Assembly (NCBI GenBank): GCA_014695345.1
Contig: JACJOC010000012.1
Span: 273,581 to 337,580 of the forward strand
Direction of reading: 5' to 3'
DNA: 64,000 nucleotides
Origin: Cyanobacteria bacterium FACHB-471
GTDB lineage: Bacteria > Cyanobacteriota > Cyanobacteriia > Elainellales > Elainellaceae
Shown: piece after piece, positions 25,851 to 34,414 of the stretch
Layout: each line of letters opens with the position of its first letter
How positions within the stretch are numbered: the first letter of the stretch is position 1
Position numbers and translations under genes: made by a program
Notes under the pieces: model-generated
Database searches by the model: none
Told to the model about the DNA's origin: nothing
What the model saw: the letters and a program-made list of their open reading frames with translations, nothing else

Positions 25851-26825
25851 GTGAAATTTGCGTTTATTATTGACCCGATTCAAAAGCTTGATCCTGGTCA
25901 CGACACCAGCGTGGCGCTCATGGAGGCAGCACAAATGCTGGGTCATGAGGTTTGGGTGACGGAGGCAAGATTGCTCAGCGTGACGGGTGGCAAGGCCTGG
26001 GCTGAGCTACAGCAAGTGCAGATCACTCCGGCGCAGTTGGTCGATGGACACTGGGTAGTGGAGTCAAACTGGTATCAGCTTGGCGATCGCACCCTCCTCT
26101 GCCTGGAGGAAATGGACGCCGTGTTCATGCGAACTGACCCGCCCGTGAATGTGCCCTACCTCTACGCCACCTACATTCTGGACTATGTGAATCCGGCAAA
26201 AACGCTGGTGGTTAATTCGCCTGCTGGACTGCGCCTGGCGAATGAAAAAATGTATGCGCTTCAGTTTGCTGATGTGATCCCGAAGACGATCGTGAGTCAA
26301 GATAAGCGGGTGATCCGGCAGTTTATTGAGCAACAGGGTGCGGCGGTAATTAAACCGCTGGGTGGTAAAGGCGGCGAGGGAATTTTGCTGATCGAACCAG
26401 GCGATCGCAACTTCAATTCTCTGGTCGAAATCAGCACCCAAAACCAGTACCCGATCATGGTGCAAACGTTTTTGCCAGAAGCCAAAGACGGTGACAAACG
26501 GGTAATTCTGCTAAACGGTGAGCCCATTGGTGCCGTGAATCGGATTCCGACGGGCAGTGAGTTTCGCGGCAACATGGCAGTGGGCGGACGGGTGGCTGCG
26601 GCAGAGGTTACTGAGCGCGATCGCCAAATTTGTAGCCTCTTAGCCCCTACGTTGCGGCGAGATGGCTTAATCTTTGTGGGAATTGATGTGATTGGGGGCT
26701 ACCTAACTGAAGTAAATGTCACTAGCCCAACCGGAATCCGCGAAGTGGATCGGCTCAACAATGTGCGACTGGGTGCACAGGTGATTCGTTGGGTGGAACA
26801 GCAACCTGCAATCCGTTCAGTCTGA
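25851..26825 (+). CDS. gshB: glutathione synthetase
   Basis: This ATP-grasp ligase joins gamma-glutamylcysteine and glycine to make glutathione in the cytoplasm. It is 324 aa, typical of bacterial GshB. Motifs are FIIDPIQKLDPGHDTSVALMEAAQ at the N-terminus, MRTDPPVN, AAVIKPLGGKGGEGI (ATP-binding loop), KRVILLNGEPIGAVNRIPTG and LTEVNVTSPTGIREVDRL. The start is GTG at 25851; no in-frame ATG fits the family N-terminus. Likely co-transcribed with grxC. Confidence 0.97.
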   Translation: MKFAFIIDPIQKLDPGHDTSVALMEAAQMLGHEVWVTEARLLSVTGGKAWAELQQVQITPAQLVDGHWVVESNWYQLGDRTLLCLEEMDAVFMRTDPPVNVPYLYATYILDYVNPAKTLVVNSPAGLRLANEKMYALQFADVIPKTIVSQDKRVIRQFIEQQGAAVIKPLGGKGGEGILLIEPGDRNFNSLVEISTQNQYPIMVQTFLPEAKDGDKRVILLNGEPIGAVNRIPTGSEFRGNMAVGGRVAAAEVTERDRQICSLLAPTLRRDGLIFVGIDVIGGYLTEVNVTSPTGIREVDRLNNVRLGAQVIRWVEQQPAIRSV

Positions 26826-26949
26826 GAAGCGTTTGGGGCGATCGCCCGTATCTGAAAGACCCGTATCTAAAAATACAGTTTCCCTCTGGTCTGTTTGTTT
26901 TAGTAGCTTCAGAGCGAGGGATCTCATTTCCAACTCAAAGGAGACTTGC

Positions 26950-28065
26950 ATGAGCCGACTGCGCTATCCAAAGCCTGGAATTTATGGGATCAACCGGGGG
27001 ATCAACCGGCGTAAATTTATTCAATATGGAGCAATGGCAGTGGGGGCAGGCGTGGTTGCTTCCTGCACTGGCAATCAGCCCGCCGCTGAAGAAGATGAAG
27101 CAGCAGAATCTTCCGCCGCTGCCAGCCCTTCTCCTAGCGGTGAATTGACGTCCGTCACCTACGGCACCAACTGGTATGCTCAGGCAGAGCACGGCGGCTT
27201 CTATCAGGCGGTTGCTGCGGGCATTTATGAGGAGCATGGTCTGGATGTGACCATTCAAATGGGCGGTCCCCAAGTCAACGGCACGCAGCTATTGATGGGC
27301 GGTGCAGTCGATTTCTTCATGGGCTATACGGCAGATGCGATCAAGGCGATCGAGGAAGACATCCCCAAGGTCACGGTAGCGGCGATGTTCCAAAAAGACC
27401 CGCAAATCCTGATTGCTCACCCCGACACGGGAGCAGAATCACTGGAAGATTTAAAAGGCAGACCTGTCTTTGTTTCGGCAGCAGCAAACACCACCTACTG
27501 GCCGTTCCTGGTTGCACGCTACGGCTTCACCGAAGACCAAAAGCGTCCCTATAACTTCAACCCCGGTCCGTTCTTAGCAGACAAGCAAGCGGCTCAGCAG
27601 GGTTACCTCAGTTCTGAACCGCTGGCGATCTCAAAGGAGGGCGGCTTTGAGCCAGTCGTATTCCTACTAGCAGATTACGGCTACGATCCTTATTCCACCA
27701 CAATCGAAACGCGGCGAGAATTGGTTGAATCTGACCCAGATCTAGTGCAGCGGTTTGTTGATGCGTCGATCAAGGGCTGGTATAGCTACTTTGAAGATCC
27801 GGCTCCGGGAAATGAGCTAATCAAGCAAGCTAACCCTGAAATGACCGACGAACAAATTGCCTACGGCATCGAAAAAATGCAGGAATACGGCATTGCCATT
27901 TCTGGTGAGGCAGAAATGCAAGGCATTGGCGCAATGACCGATGGGCGCTGGAAGTCTTTCTTTGACACGATGGCAGAGGCAGGCGTGTTTGATCCTAATA
28001 CGGATTACAAGCAGGCTTACACACTGGAGTTTGTCAACAAAGGCGCAGAAGCTTATCAGGCTTAA
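26950..28065 (+). CDS. ABC transporter substrate-binding lipoprotein, NMT1/THI5-like
   Basis: I chose the ATG at 26950 because AAAGGAG lies eight bases upstream; an earlier frame start at 26833 lacks this. The protein starts with a twin-arginine-like motif (NRRKFIQYG) and lipobox VVASC, so it is probably a lipid-anchored binding protein exported by Tat. The mature part, with TNWYAQAEHGGFYQAVAAGI and DFFMGYTADAIKAIE, resembles ThiY/RibY-type proteins that bind pyrimidine or flavin-like ligands. It is the first gene of a five-gene cassette with a transporter ATPase, a permease, an amidohydrolase and an FAD oxidase. Ligand unknown; the context suggests a nitrogen heterocycle. Confidence 0.92.
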   Translation: MSRLRYPKPGIYGINRGINRRKFIQYGAMAVGAGVVASCTGNQPAAEEDEAAESSAAASPSPSGELTSVTYGTNWYAQAEHGGFYQAVAAGIYEEHGLDVTIQMGGPQVNGTQLLMGGAVDFFMGYTADAIKAIEEDIPKVTVAAMFQKDPQILIAHPDTGAESLEDLKGRPVFVSAAANTTYWPFLVARYGFTEDQKRPYNFNPGPFLADKQAAQQGYLSSEPLAISKEGGFEPVVFLLADYGYDPYSTTIETRRELVESDPDLVQRFVDASIKGWYSYFEDPAPGNELIKQANPEMTDEQIAYGIEKMQEYGIAISGEAEMQGIGAMTDGRWKSFFDTMAEAGVFDPNTDYKQAYTLEFVNKGAEAYQA

Positions 28066-28115
28066 GGCTATTTGGGTTGGTACACGCACACTGCACTTTA
28101 TTTGCACAAACGCTA

Positions 28116-28916
28116 ATGACTCATCCTGCCATTACGCTCAGCGACATCACCAAGGTCTATTCCAATGGCACCGTGGCGCTACAGCACCTCAATTTGGCGA
28201 TTGAGGAAGGACAGTTTATCAGCCTGGTTGGACCGTCTGGCTGCGGTAAAAGTACTGTACTGCGAATGATTGCAGGTTTAGGCAAGATGAGTTCGGGACA
28301 GATCGAATGGAGTAGTGGTCATTCCCAGCGCCAGCTTGCGTTTGTGTTTCAGGAAGCTGCTCTAATGCCCTGGGCAACGGTGCAAGACAATGTGCGATTG
28401 CCCTTGAAACTGGCAGGGGTTTCCTATTCTGCATCTAGGACGGCTGTAGCTGAAGCGCTGGAACTGGTTGACCTAACTGGCTTTGAGAAGTGTTACCCGC
28501 GTGAACTGTCAGGCGGGATGAAGATGAGGGTATCGATCGCCCGTGCCCTGGTGACAAAGCCAGAAGTATTGCTGATGGATGAGCCGTTTGGGGCGCTGGA
28601 TGAGATGACTCGCAGCAGGCTCAACAGCGACTTGCTCGCTCTGTGGAGCCAAAAGCAATGGACGGTGATATTTGTCACCCACAACATTTATGAGGCAGTA
28701 TACCTGTCGAATCGGGTAATCGTGATGGCAGCACGTCCAGGGCGAGTTGTGGCAGATGTGCCGATCGCCGCTCCCTATCCCCGCACCGAAGAGTTTCGCC
28801 TCTCCCCCCTCTACGGTGAATACTGCCGCCAGATTTCTTCTGCCCTTTCCCAGGCTGCGAGTGGGCAAGATGTGGCGATCGCCAACCCTGACCGACGAGC
28901 TGCAGAATATGTCTAG
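28116..28916 (+). CDS. ABC transporter ATPase, nitrate/sulfonate/taurine (SsuB/TauB) type
   Basis: This cytoplasmic ATPase of the importer starts MTHPAITLSDITKVYSNG at an ATG at 28116. Walker A is GPSGCGKST, the Q-loop VFQEAALMPW, the signature LSGGMKMRVSIARAL, Walker B LLMDEPFGALDE, and the switch His lies in FVTHNIYEAV. All are intact and the length (266 aa) is usual. It is 50 bases after the binding-protein stop and 94 bases before the permease. The final about 40 residues are a family-typical tail (AARPGRVVADVPIAAPYPRT). Confidence 0.95.
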   Translation: MTHPAITLSDITKVYSNGTVALQHLNLAIEEGQFISLVGPSGCGKSTVLRMIAGLGKMSSGQIEWSSGHSQRQLAFVFQEAALMPWATVQDNVRLPLKLAGVSYSASRTAVAEALELVDLTGFEKCYPRELSGGMKMRVSIARALVTKPEVLLMDEPFGALDEMTRSRLNSDLLALWSQKQWTVIFVTHNIYEAVYLSNRVIVMAARPGRVVADVPIAAPYPRTEEFRLSPLYGEYCRQISSALSQAASGQDVAIANPDRRAAEYV

Positions 28917-29010
28917 TGGTAGATAGTAGACCGCAAGCAGGAAGACTGTCTTAACCCCTTACCTGCTAACTATCCTTCATCCTTCTTCCGTCCCCCTTTC
29001 TCCTTCCTCC

Positions 29011-29976
29011 ATGCTGCTGCGCCAACTGACTGCCCTAATTCTGGAACTGCAAAATTTGTTGATGGGCCGCATCAACTTCACGGCAGGGAGCGATCGCCCC
29101 AATGGATCGATCCCTGCCCTTGCGGCTAAACCGATTGGCAAACTGGGAACTGCGGGGTTGTCAGGGATGCGGCAATTGCTTTCGGCCGATTTGCTGGCTC
29201 CGGTAGGGGTGGGCTTTTTGGTGCTGGCATTCTGGGAAATTGCGGTGCGAATGAGTGGCGTTCAGCCTTACCTGCTCCCAGGTCCGCTGTTGGTGCTGCA
29301 AACGCTAATTAGCGAATGGGGAACGCTGTTTCCGTCGTTGGTGATCACGTTTCAAATTACCCTGGCTGCTTTCGTTGTAGCGGTGATTTCTGGACTGTTG
29401 GTGTCGGTTCTGTTTACCCAGAGCAAGTGGATTGAGCGCAGCTTTTTTCCCTACGCGGTGATCTTGCAAACGACCCCGGTGGTGGCGATCGCCCCACTGA
29501 TCATTATTTGGGTCAGGCAGGTTGTACCGGGAGACAACAGCACCTTTGTGGCACTGGTAATCTGCGCTTGGATTGTGGCGCTGTTCCCCATCATCGCTAA
29601 TACGACCTTGGGTTTGAATAGCGCTGACCACAACCTGATCAACCTGTTCCAGCTTTACAAAGCTTCCCGCTGGCAGACGTTGCTGCATCTGCGCTTGCCC
29701 AGCGCTATGCCCTACTTTTTGGGTGGATTGCGAATCAGCGGCGGGCTGGCTTTGATCGGCGCAGTGGTGGCAGAATTCGTTGCCGGAACGGGCGGTACCA
29801 AATCGGGGATCGCCTACCAAATCCTGATTTCCAGCTACAATCTACAGATTCCCCGGATGTTTGCTGCCCTACTGATGACTACTGGGTTGGGCGTGCTCAT
29901 CTTTGTGCTGCTGACGCTGCTTTCTGACTTTTTGCTTGGCAAGTGGCACGAAAGCGCTGTTCGACGAGAAAATTGA
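29011..29976 (+). CDS. ABC transporter permease, SsuC/TauC-like
   Basis: This inner-membrane permease has about six membrane helices after an N-terminal cytoplasmic extension of about 60 residues. The EAA-type loop is FQLYKASRWQTLLHLRLPSAMPYF, where the ATPase docks. Helices such as LAPVGVGFLVLAFWEIAV and GVLIFVLLTLLSDFLLG are clear. It is the only permease in the cassette, so the transporter is probably a homodimer in the membrane. The next gene begins 14 bases after its stop. Confidence 0.94.
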   Translation: MLLRQLTALILELQNLLMGRINFTAGSDRPNGSIPALAAKPIGKLGTAGLSGMRQLLSADLLAPVGVGFLVLAFWEIAVRMSGVQPYLLPGPLLVLQTLISEWGTLFPSLVITFQITLAAFVVAVISGLLVSVLFTQSKWIERSFFPYAVILQTTPVVAIAPLIIIWVRQVVPGDNSTFVALVICAWIVALFPIIANTTLGLNSADHNLINLFQLYKASRWQTLLHLRLPSAMPYFLGGLRISGGLALIGAVVAEFVAGTGGTKSGIAYQILISSYNLQIPRMFAALLMTTGLGVLIFVLLTLLSDFLLGKWHESAVRREN

Positions 29977-29989
29977 GCATCTACCTGCG

Positions 29990-31378
29990 ATGAAGATCCC
30001 TGGAGCGTCCCATTACTGGCTGAAGAATGCCCATGTCCCATTTACCCTGATTCAGCTAGCCGATGGGGAAACGATTGGCGAATCGGAATTACTGAATCCA
30101 ATTGAGCCGCTGCTGCTGCTAGACATTGAGATTCGGGATGGAGTGATTCATTCGTTACAACAATCTGCAACCGTTCCAGATGAAATTCCCTCAGTCGATT
30201 TGCAGCGAGGAATGGTCTGGCCCTGCTTTGTGGATTTGCACACGCATTTAGATAAAGGGCATACCTGGGGGCGATCGCCCAACCTGGCAGGCACGTTTGA
30301 TAGCGCCTTAGCTTTAGTAAGTAGCGATCGCGAGAAACACTGGGATGCCGAGGATGTTTATCGCCGTATGGAGTTTGGGCTGAAGTGCAGCTATGCTCAC
30401 GGCACTCGTGCCCTGCGGACTCACATCGACTCTGCTAACGGACAAGCGAAAATCAGTCTGGAGGTCTTCAAAGCACTAAAAGCGGAATGGCAAGGTCGGC
30501 TAGAACTTCAGGCTGTTTCCCTGGTGCCGTTGGACTATTTCATGGGCGCAGAGGGAGAAGTATTGGCTGACCAGATCGCTGAAGCGGGAGGCTGTTTGGG
30601 CGGTTTGCCGCTGATGAACGAAGATTTAGAGCGGCAGATCGATCGGGTTTTTGAGTTAGCGGGCGATCGCCAGCTCAACCTCGACTTTCACACCGATGAA
30701 AGCGGCAACCCCGCCGACATTACCCTGCGCCACATTGCAGCGGCAACCCTGCGCCACGAATTCACCGGGCGGGTAGTTTGTGGTCACTGTTGTAGCCTCT
30801 CGGTACAACCTGCCGAGGAAGTTCAGAAAACGATTGATCTAGTCAAGCAGGCGCGAATCGGAATCGTTAGCTTGCCGATGTGTAACCTTTACCTGCAAGA
30901 CCGCAACCAGCAAACTTCTCAGCATTTCCTGTATGCCCCGCTAGAGCAGCAGCTTGCATTTAACTCCAAGTTTCCCAGTCGCACTCCGCGCTGGCGAGGG
31001 GTAACGCTCCTGCATGAGCTAAAGCACTCTGGCGTACCCACAGCGGTTGCCAGCGATAACTGCCGCGACCCATTTCACGCGTTTGGGGATCACGACGTGC
31101 TGGAGGTATTTACCCAGTCTGCCAAGATTGCTCATTTTAATGCAGCCTATGGTGATTGGTGTACAGCGGTAACGACCACCCCTGCAGACCTGATGGGTTT
31201 CCCAACCATTGGGCGAATTGGAACTGGACTGCCCGCCGATTTGATTCTCTTTAGAGGGCGTTACTTTAGTGAATTGCTGTCACGATCGCAGCATGATCGA
31301 GTCGTGTTACGACAGGGAAAGGCGATCGATACCGCTCTTCCTGACTATGCCGAACTGGATGACTTGCTGGTGAAATGA
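29990..31378 (+). CDS. cytosine-deaminase-like amidohydrolase
   Basis: This is a metal-dependent amidohydrolase of the CodA branch (about 462 aa from the ATG at 29990; an in-frame start at 29936 overlaps the permease). Metal and catalytic motifs are FVDLHTHLDKGHTWGRSP (HxH), LDFHTDESGNP (His and Glu), VVCGHCCSLS (His) and AVASDNCRDPFHAFGDHD (Asp). CodA-type enzymes deaminate cytosine, creatinine or related rings. Neighbouring transport genes suggest that the substrate is imported. Which ring compound is used cannot be read from the sequence. Confidence 0.9.
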   Translation: MKIPGASHYWLKNAHVPFTLIQLADGETIGESELLNPIEPLLLLDIEIRDGVIHSLQQSATVPDEIPSVDLQRGMVWPCFVDLHTHLDKGHTWGRSPNLAGTFDSALALVSSDREKHWDAEDVYRRMEFGLKCSYAHGTRALRTHIDSANGQAKISLEVFKALKAEWQGRLELQAVSLVPLDYFMGAEGEVLADQIAEAGGCLGGLPLMNEDLERQIDRVFELAGDRQLNLDFHTDESGNPADITLRHIAAATLRHEFTGRVVCGHCCSLSVQPAEEVQKTIDLVKQARIGIVSLPMCNLYLQDRNQQTSQHFLYAPLEQQLAFNSKFPSRTPRWRGVTLLHELKHSGVPTAVASDNCRDPFHAFGDHDVLEVFTQSAKIAHFNAAYGDWCTAVTTTPADLMGFPTIGRIGTGLPADLILFRGRYFSELLSRSQHDRVVLRQGKAIDTALPDYAELDDLLVK

Positions 31379-31425
31379 CAGGACACTTAATTTAACTTGA
31401 CTTTGTATATTAGGAGGCTAGCGAG

Positions 31426-32787
31426 ATGACTGCAACGGCTGCAACAGGGCGATCGCTTGATTGGGATGCGTTAACCAACGCCCTCAGCGGCATTGAAATA
31501 ATTCGAGAACCGACTCAAGTAGCCAAGCTTTCGCAAGACTACTACAGCTTTAGCCCGCTGTTGCAGGCACAGTTGACCGGCAAAGTTGGCGATCTAGTAG
31601 TTCGCCCTGTTAACGAAGCCGAAGTGCTGCGCGTGGCGGAGGTTTGCGTGAAATTCAAACTACCGTTGACGGTTCGTGGAGCAGGCACCGGAAACTATGG
31701 GCAGTGCGTCCCCTTAGAAGGCGGCGTAATTCTTGATCTGAGCCGAATGCAGGCGGTTCGCTGGCTAAAACCTGGACTCGCATGCGTTGAACCTGGCGTA
31801 AAACTAGCCGCACTTGACAAACAGGCACGGGAAACCGGCTGGGAAATTCGTATGACCCCTTCCACTTATCGGACTGCGACAATTGGGGGCTTTATTGGGG
31901 GTGGTAGTGGTGGCATCGGCTCGATCACCTATGGGCAACTGCGCGATCGCGGCAACCTGCACGCCGTTCGGGTCGTAACAATGGAAGACCAGCCTCGTGT
32001 GATCGAGCTACGCGGCGACGATGTACAGAAAGTGAACCATGCCTATGGTACCAACGGCATTATTACCGAGCTAGAAATTCCCCTTGGTCCGGCTTATCCC
32101 TGGGCAGAATACATCGTCAGCTTCTCCGATTTTATGAGCGCGGCCCGATTCGGTCAGGCGCTAGGCGACTCAGACGGCATCATTAAAAAATTAATCTGCA
32201 TTTGTGCTGCCCCAATTCCTAACTACTTTGCTGCGCTGCGGAGCCATATTCCCGAAAATAGCCACTGTGCCCTGCTAGTCGTCTCAGAATCCTGCCGGGA
32301 ACCCCTGACTGGACTAGTGCGGGAGTATGGTGGTGCATTCTGTTATGAGAAAGCCGCCAAGGATGCCAGCAAAGGGGTGACGCTGGTGGAATATTCCTGG
32401 AATCACACCACCCTCCACGCTCGTAGCGTTGACCCGTCTCTCACCTATTTGCAAACGCTGTTTCCGCCAGATAAGCAGCTCAAACTGGTAGAGCAGATGT
32501 ATCACCACTTTGGCGACGAAGCAATGATGCATCTAGAATTCATCCGGGTGAATGGCTCCGTGCTTCCGGCGGCACTGCAAATTATTCGCTATTCCACTGC
32601 TGAACGGCTTCAAGAAATTATTCAATATCACGAGGAGCAGGGTGCGTTTATTGCCAATCCGCATACCTACGTTTTGGAAGATGGTGGCAGGAAAACCATT
32701 GATCCGGTGCAGCTTAAGTTTAAGGAAATGGTCGATCCTTACGGTTTGCTGAATCCGGGCAAAATGCGGGCATGGTTAGAGCGGTAG
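31426..32787 (+). CDS. FAD-binding oxidoreductase (VAO/PCMH family)
   Basis: This 453-residue flavoprotein has the FAD-binding PCMH domain in its first half (VVRPVNEAEVLRVAEVCVKF, LPLTVRGAGTGNYGQCVPLEGG, GGFIGGGSGGIGSITYGQL) and a cap domain with an oxidase-type C-terminus ending VDPYGLLNPGKMRAWL. The pattern is like glycolate oxidase GlcD or D-lactate dehydrogenase, but the true substrate is unknown. It ends the five-gene cassette; 47 bases separate it from the amidohydrolase, with an AGGAGG ribosome site (TAGGAGGCTAGCGAGATG). Confidence 0.93.
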   Translation: MTATAATGRSLDWDALTNALSGIEIIREPTQVAKLSQDYYSFSPLLQAQLTGKVGDLVVRPVNEAEVLRVAEVCVKFKLPLTVRGAGTGNYGQCVPLEGGVILDLSRMQAVRWLKPGLACVEPGVKLAALDKQARETGWEIRMTPSTYRTATIGGFIGGGSGGIGSITYGQLRDRGNLHAVRVVTMEDQPRVIELRGDDVQKVNHAYGTNGIITELEIPLGPAYPWAEYIVSFSDFMSAARFGQALGDSDGIIKKLICICAAPIPNYFAALRSHIPENSHCALLVVSESCREPLTGLVREYGGAFCYEKAAKDASKGVTLVEYSWNHTTLHARSVDPSLTYLQTLFPPDKQLKLVEQMYHHFGDEAMMHLEFIRVNGSVLPAALQIIRYSTAERLQEIIQYHEEQGAFIANPHTYVLEDGGRKTIDPVQLKFKEMVDPYGLLNPGKMRAWLER

Positions 32788-32806
32788 GGGTTGTTGGTAA
32801 TGGGCT

Positions 32807-33535
32807 TCAATCAAAGGCAGATTGAATGTACTGCTGGAGGATAAGTCGATAGCCTGATACAACCAGGGGTTGTCCCAATTTGACAGGTCTGGAGATGATT
32901 GGACTGGTCTGCTGTGGAAGTGTAATAGTTGAATCTTCAGCAGCAGTCGAGTTAGCTTGCTTGAAAATGGGAATGGGCGATCGCCCGTAGCTCACTAGTG
33001 CCACATCAAATCGACAGGGCAACTCTGCCAACTCAGGTTGTTCTGCCAGAAATAGCTGAGCAGCCTGCCATAATTTTGCCTGCTTTTTGGGCGTAATTGC
33101 TAACAGCCCATTCGCATCCCAATTTCCCCGACCGCGAGCCTTAACTTCAACGAAGGCAAGCACCGGCTGAGATTGGAGAGGAGCGTTCTTAGATATGGTT
33201 TTAAGAATTGGGGCGATCGCCCCTTTCGCCACTAGATCCAGCTCACCCCAGCGGCAGTGCCAGCGACGCTGCAAAATTTCCCAGCCTTGACCAATCAGCC
33301 ATTGCGCTACCAAGTCCTCTGCCAAAAAACCAATGGTTTGTGTAACTTTGCCGGGTTTGGCAGGTTGGGAAGCAGGATTGAGTGAAGAATTCACAAGGCA
33401 ATTCAAAGAATGTAACGGTGACTGAAGTTTGCCCACTTCTACAACCCTGATCTGCAAATGGCACGACACATTCGGGTAGGATTGGGTTGAAATAAATCGA
33501 CTTGAATTGTTATTCACGTTACCTTCAATTCGCAT
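32807..33535 (-). CDS. YraN family (UPF0102) nuclease-fold protein
   Basis: The family core is seen as GFLAEDLVAQWLIGQGWEIL, RRWHCRWGELDLVAK and FVEVKARGRGNWDANGLLAI, a Holliday-junction-resolvase-like fold with E-D-EVK residues. The role is unknown. The protein continues about 80 residues past the usual core and has a long N-terminal lead. An ATG at 33535 gives 242 residues, but a GTG at 33394 would give about 195, closer to the family length, and would leave 110 bases for a promoter divergent from the next gene. I am unsure of the start. Confidence 0.82.
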   Translation of the reverse strand: MRIEGNVNNNSSRFISTQSYPNVSCHLQIRVVEVGKLQSPLHSLNCLVNSSLNPASQPAKPGKVTQTIGFLAEDLVAQWLIGQGWEILQRRWHCRWGELDLVAKGAIAPILKTISKNAPLQSQPVLAFVEVKARGRGNWDANGLLAITPKKQAKLWQAAQLFLAEQPELAELPCRFDVALVSYGRSPIPIFKQANSTAAEDSTITLPQQTSPIISRPVKLGQPLVVSGYRLILQQYIQSAFD

Positions 33536-34073
33536 GATCAGGCTTTGTGATTTCTCCTGGACGCGATGCTGCCGATTTGCAGCGCGATGGTTTCCCAGTT
33601 TAGTAGGGTGGTGGGTACTGGTGGGGGCGATCGCCACCCTAAACCTTATATTTATTCCTCAAGCCCTAGCAGACAACTACAACAAAGAAAGCCTCATCGA
33701 CGTTGACTTTTCTGGACGAGTCCTGACCGATTCCAGTTTTACCAAAGCCAACCTCCGCAGCAGCAACCTGAGCCACGCCGACCTGCGCGGCGTGAGCTTC
33801 TTTGGTGCAAATCTAGAAGACGTGAATCTGGAAGGAGCCAACCTGAGCTTTGCCACCCTCGACTCCGCCCGCCTAGTCGGCGCAAATTTAACAAACGCCA
33901 TCTTAGAAGGCGCATTTGCCTTCAACGCCAAATTTGAGGGCGCAACCCTGGATGGAGCCGACTTTACCGACGTACTTTTGCGTCAAGACACCCAAGATAA
34001 ACTCTGTGAAATGGCCACAGGCACTAACCCTGTAACCGGGCGAAATACCCGCGAGACACTGGATTGTTTCTAG
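33534..34073 (+). CDS. exported pentapeptide-repeat protein, probable thylakoid lumen or periplasm
   Basis: This 179-residue protein (from the ATG at 33534; a TTG at 33507 is an alternative) has a signal peptide: basic residues, the hydrophobic WWVLVGAIATLNLIFI, and a cleavage motif QALADN. The body is made of A(D/N)LXX pentapeptides (SNLSHADLRGVSFFGANLED, VNLEGANLSFATLDSARLVG, ANLTNAILEGAFAFNAKFEG, ATLDGADFTDVLLR), which form a right-handed beta-helix. A C-terminal cysteine-containing tail (DKLCEMATGTNPVTGRNTRE) is like lumenal pentapeptide proteins. Function unknown. Confidence 0.92.
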   Translation: MIRLCDFSWTRCCRFAARWFPSLVGWWVLVGAIATLNLIFIPQALADNYNKESLIDVDFSGRVLTDSSFTKANLRSSNLSHADLRGVSFFGANLEDVNLEGANLSFATLDSARLVGANLTNAILEGAFAFNAKFEGATLDGADFTDVLLRQDTQDKLCEMATGTNPVTGRNTRETLDCF

Positions 34074-34117
34074 GGGACAGGGGCTAGGGGCTGAGGCACA
34101 GGCAAGGAGTGCAACAA

Positions 34118-34392
34118 CCCCTTGCTAACCACCGATGCGAAGCGCGTTATACCACTCATTCCCAATTCCTTGCAGAGGGGGTCTGGGGGACGTGCTTCGT
34201 CCCCCAGTGGGGGTTTGGGGGCAAAGCCCCCAAGAAGGTCTTGGCTAAAAACCGAAGACCTCGTGCATTGAAAGACATGGTTATAACAAAGGAATTTGGG
34301 AGAATCCGAGCCTTGGGGGTTTCCCCCAAACCCCCTCCGATTAGATTGGGATAGGCGGCATAACGCGCTTCGCATCGGTGGTTAGCAAAGGG
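34118..34392. mobile_element. MITE-like element with about 33-bp terminal inverted repeats
   Basis: The left end contains TTGCTAACCACCGATGCGAA and continues to GCGCGTTAT at 34150. The right end at 34360-34392 is its reverse complement with one mismatch. Inside are nested perfect hairpins: CTGGGGGACG (34183-34192) with CGTCCCCCAG (34198-34207), TTGGGGGC (34215-34222) with GCCCCCAA (34226-34233), and TTGGGGG with CCCCCAA near 34314-34330. There is no plausible protein. No clear target-site duplication is visible. It lies between the pentapeptide gene and dnaG, right after a heptanucleotide repeat block (34073-34100). Confidence 0.75.
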
Positions 34393-34414
34393 TTTGTTTG
34401 CTTGTGGTGCAAAT

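Noticed and set aside
26833..26949. N-terminal extension of the ABC binding protein
   Set aside because: The ATG at 26950 has a perfect AAAGGAG site and begins a normal Tat/lipoprotein signal; the extension does not resemble the family.
26826..26950. Thiamin or purine riboswitch upstream of the ABC cassette
   Set aside because: I looked for the conserved thiamin-box and purine-box elements and found none; only a direct repeat CCCGTATCT occurs there.
34109..34354. Short frames across the MITE-like element
   Set aside because: They are made from inverted repeats and GC hairpins and have no protein-like sequence.
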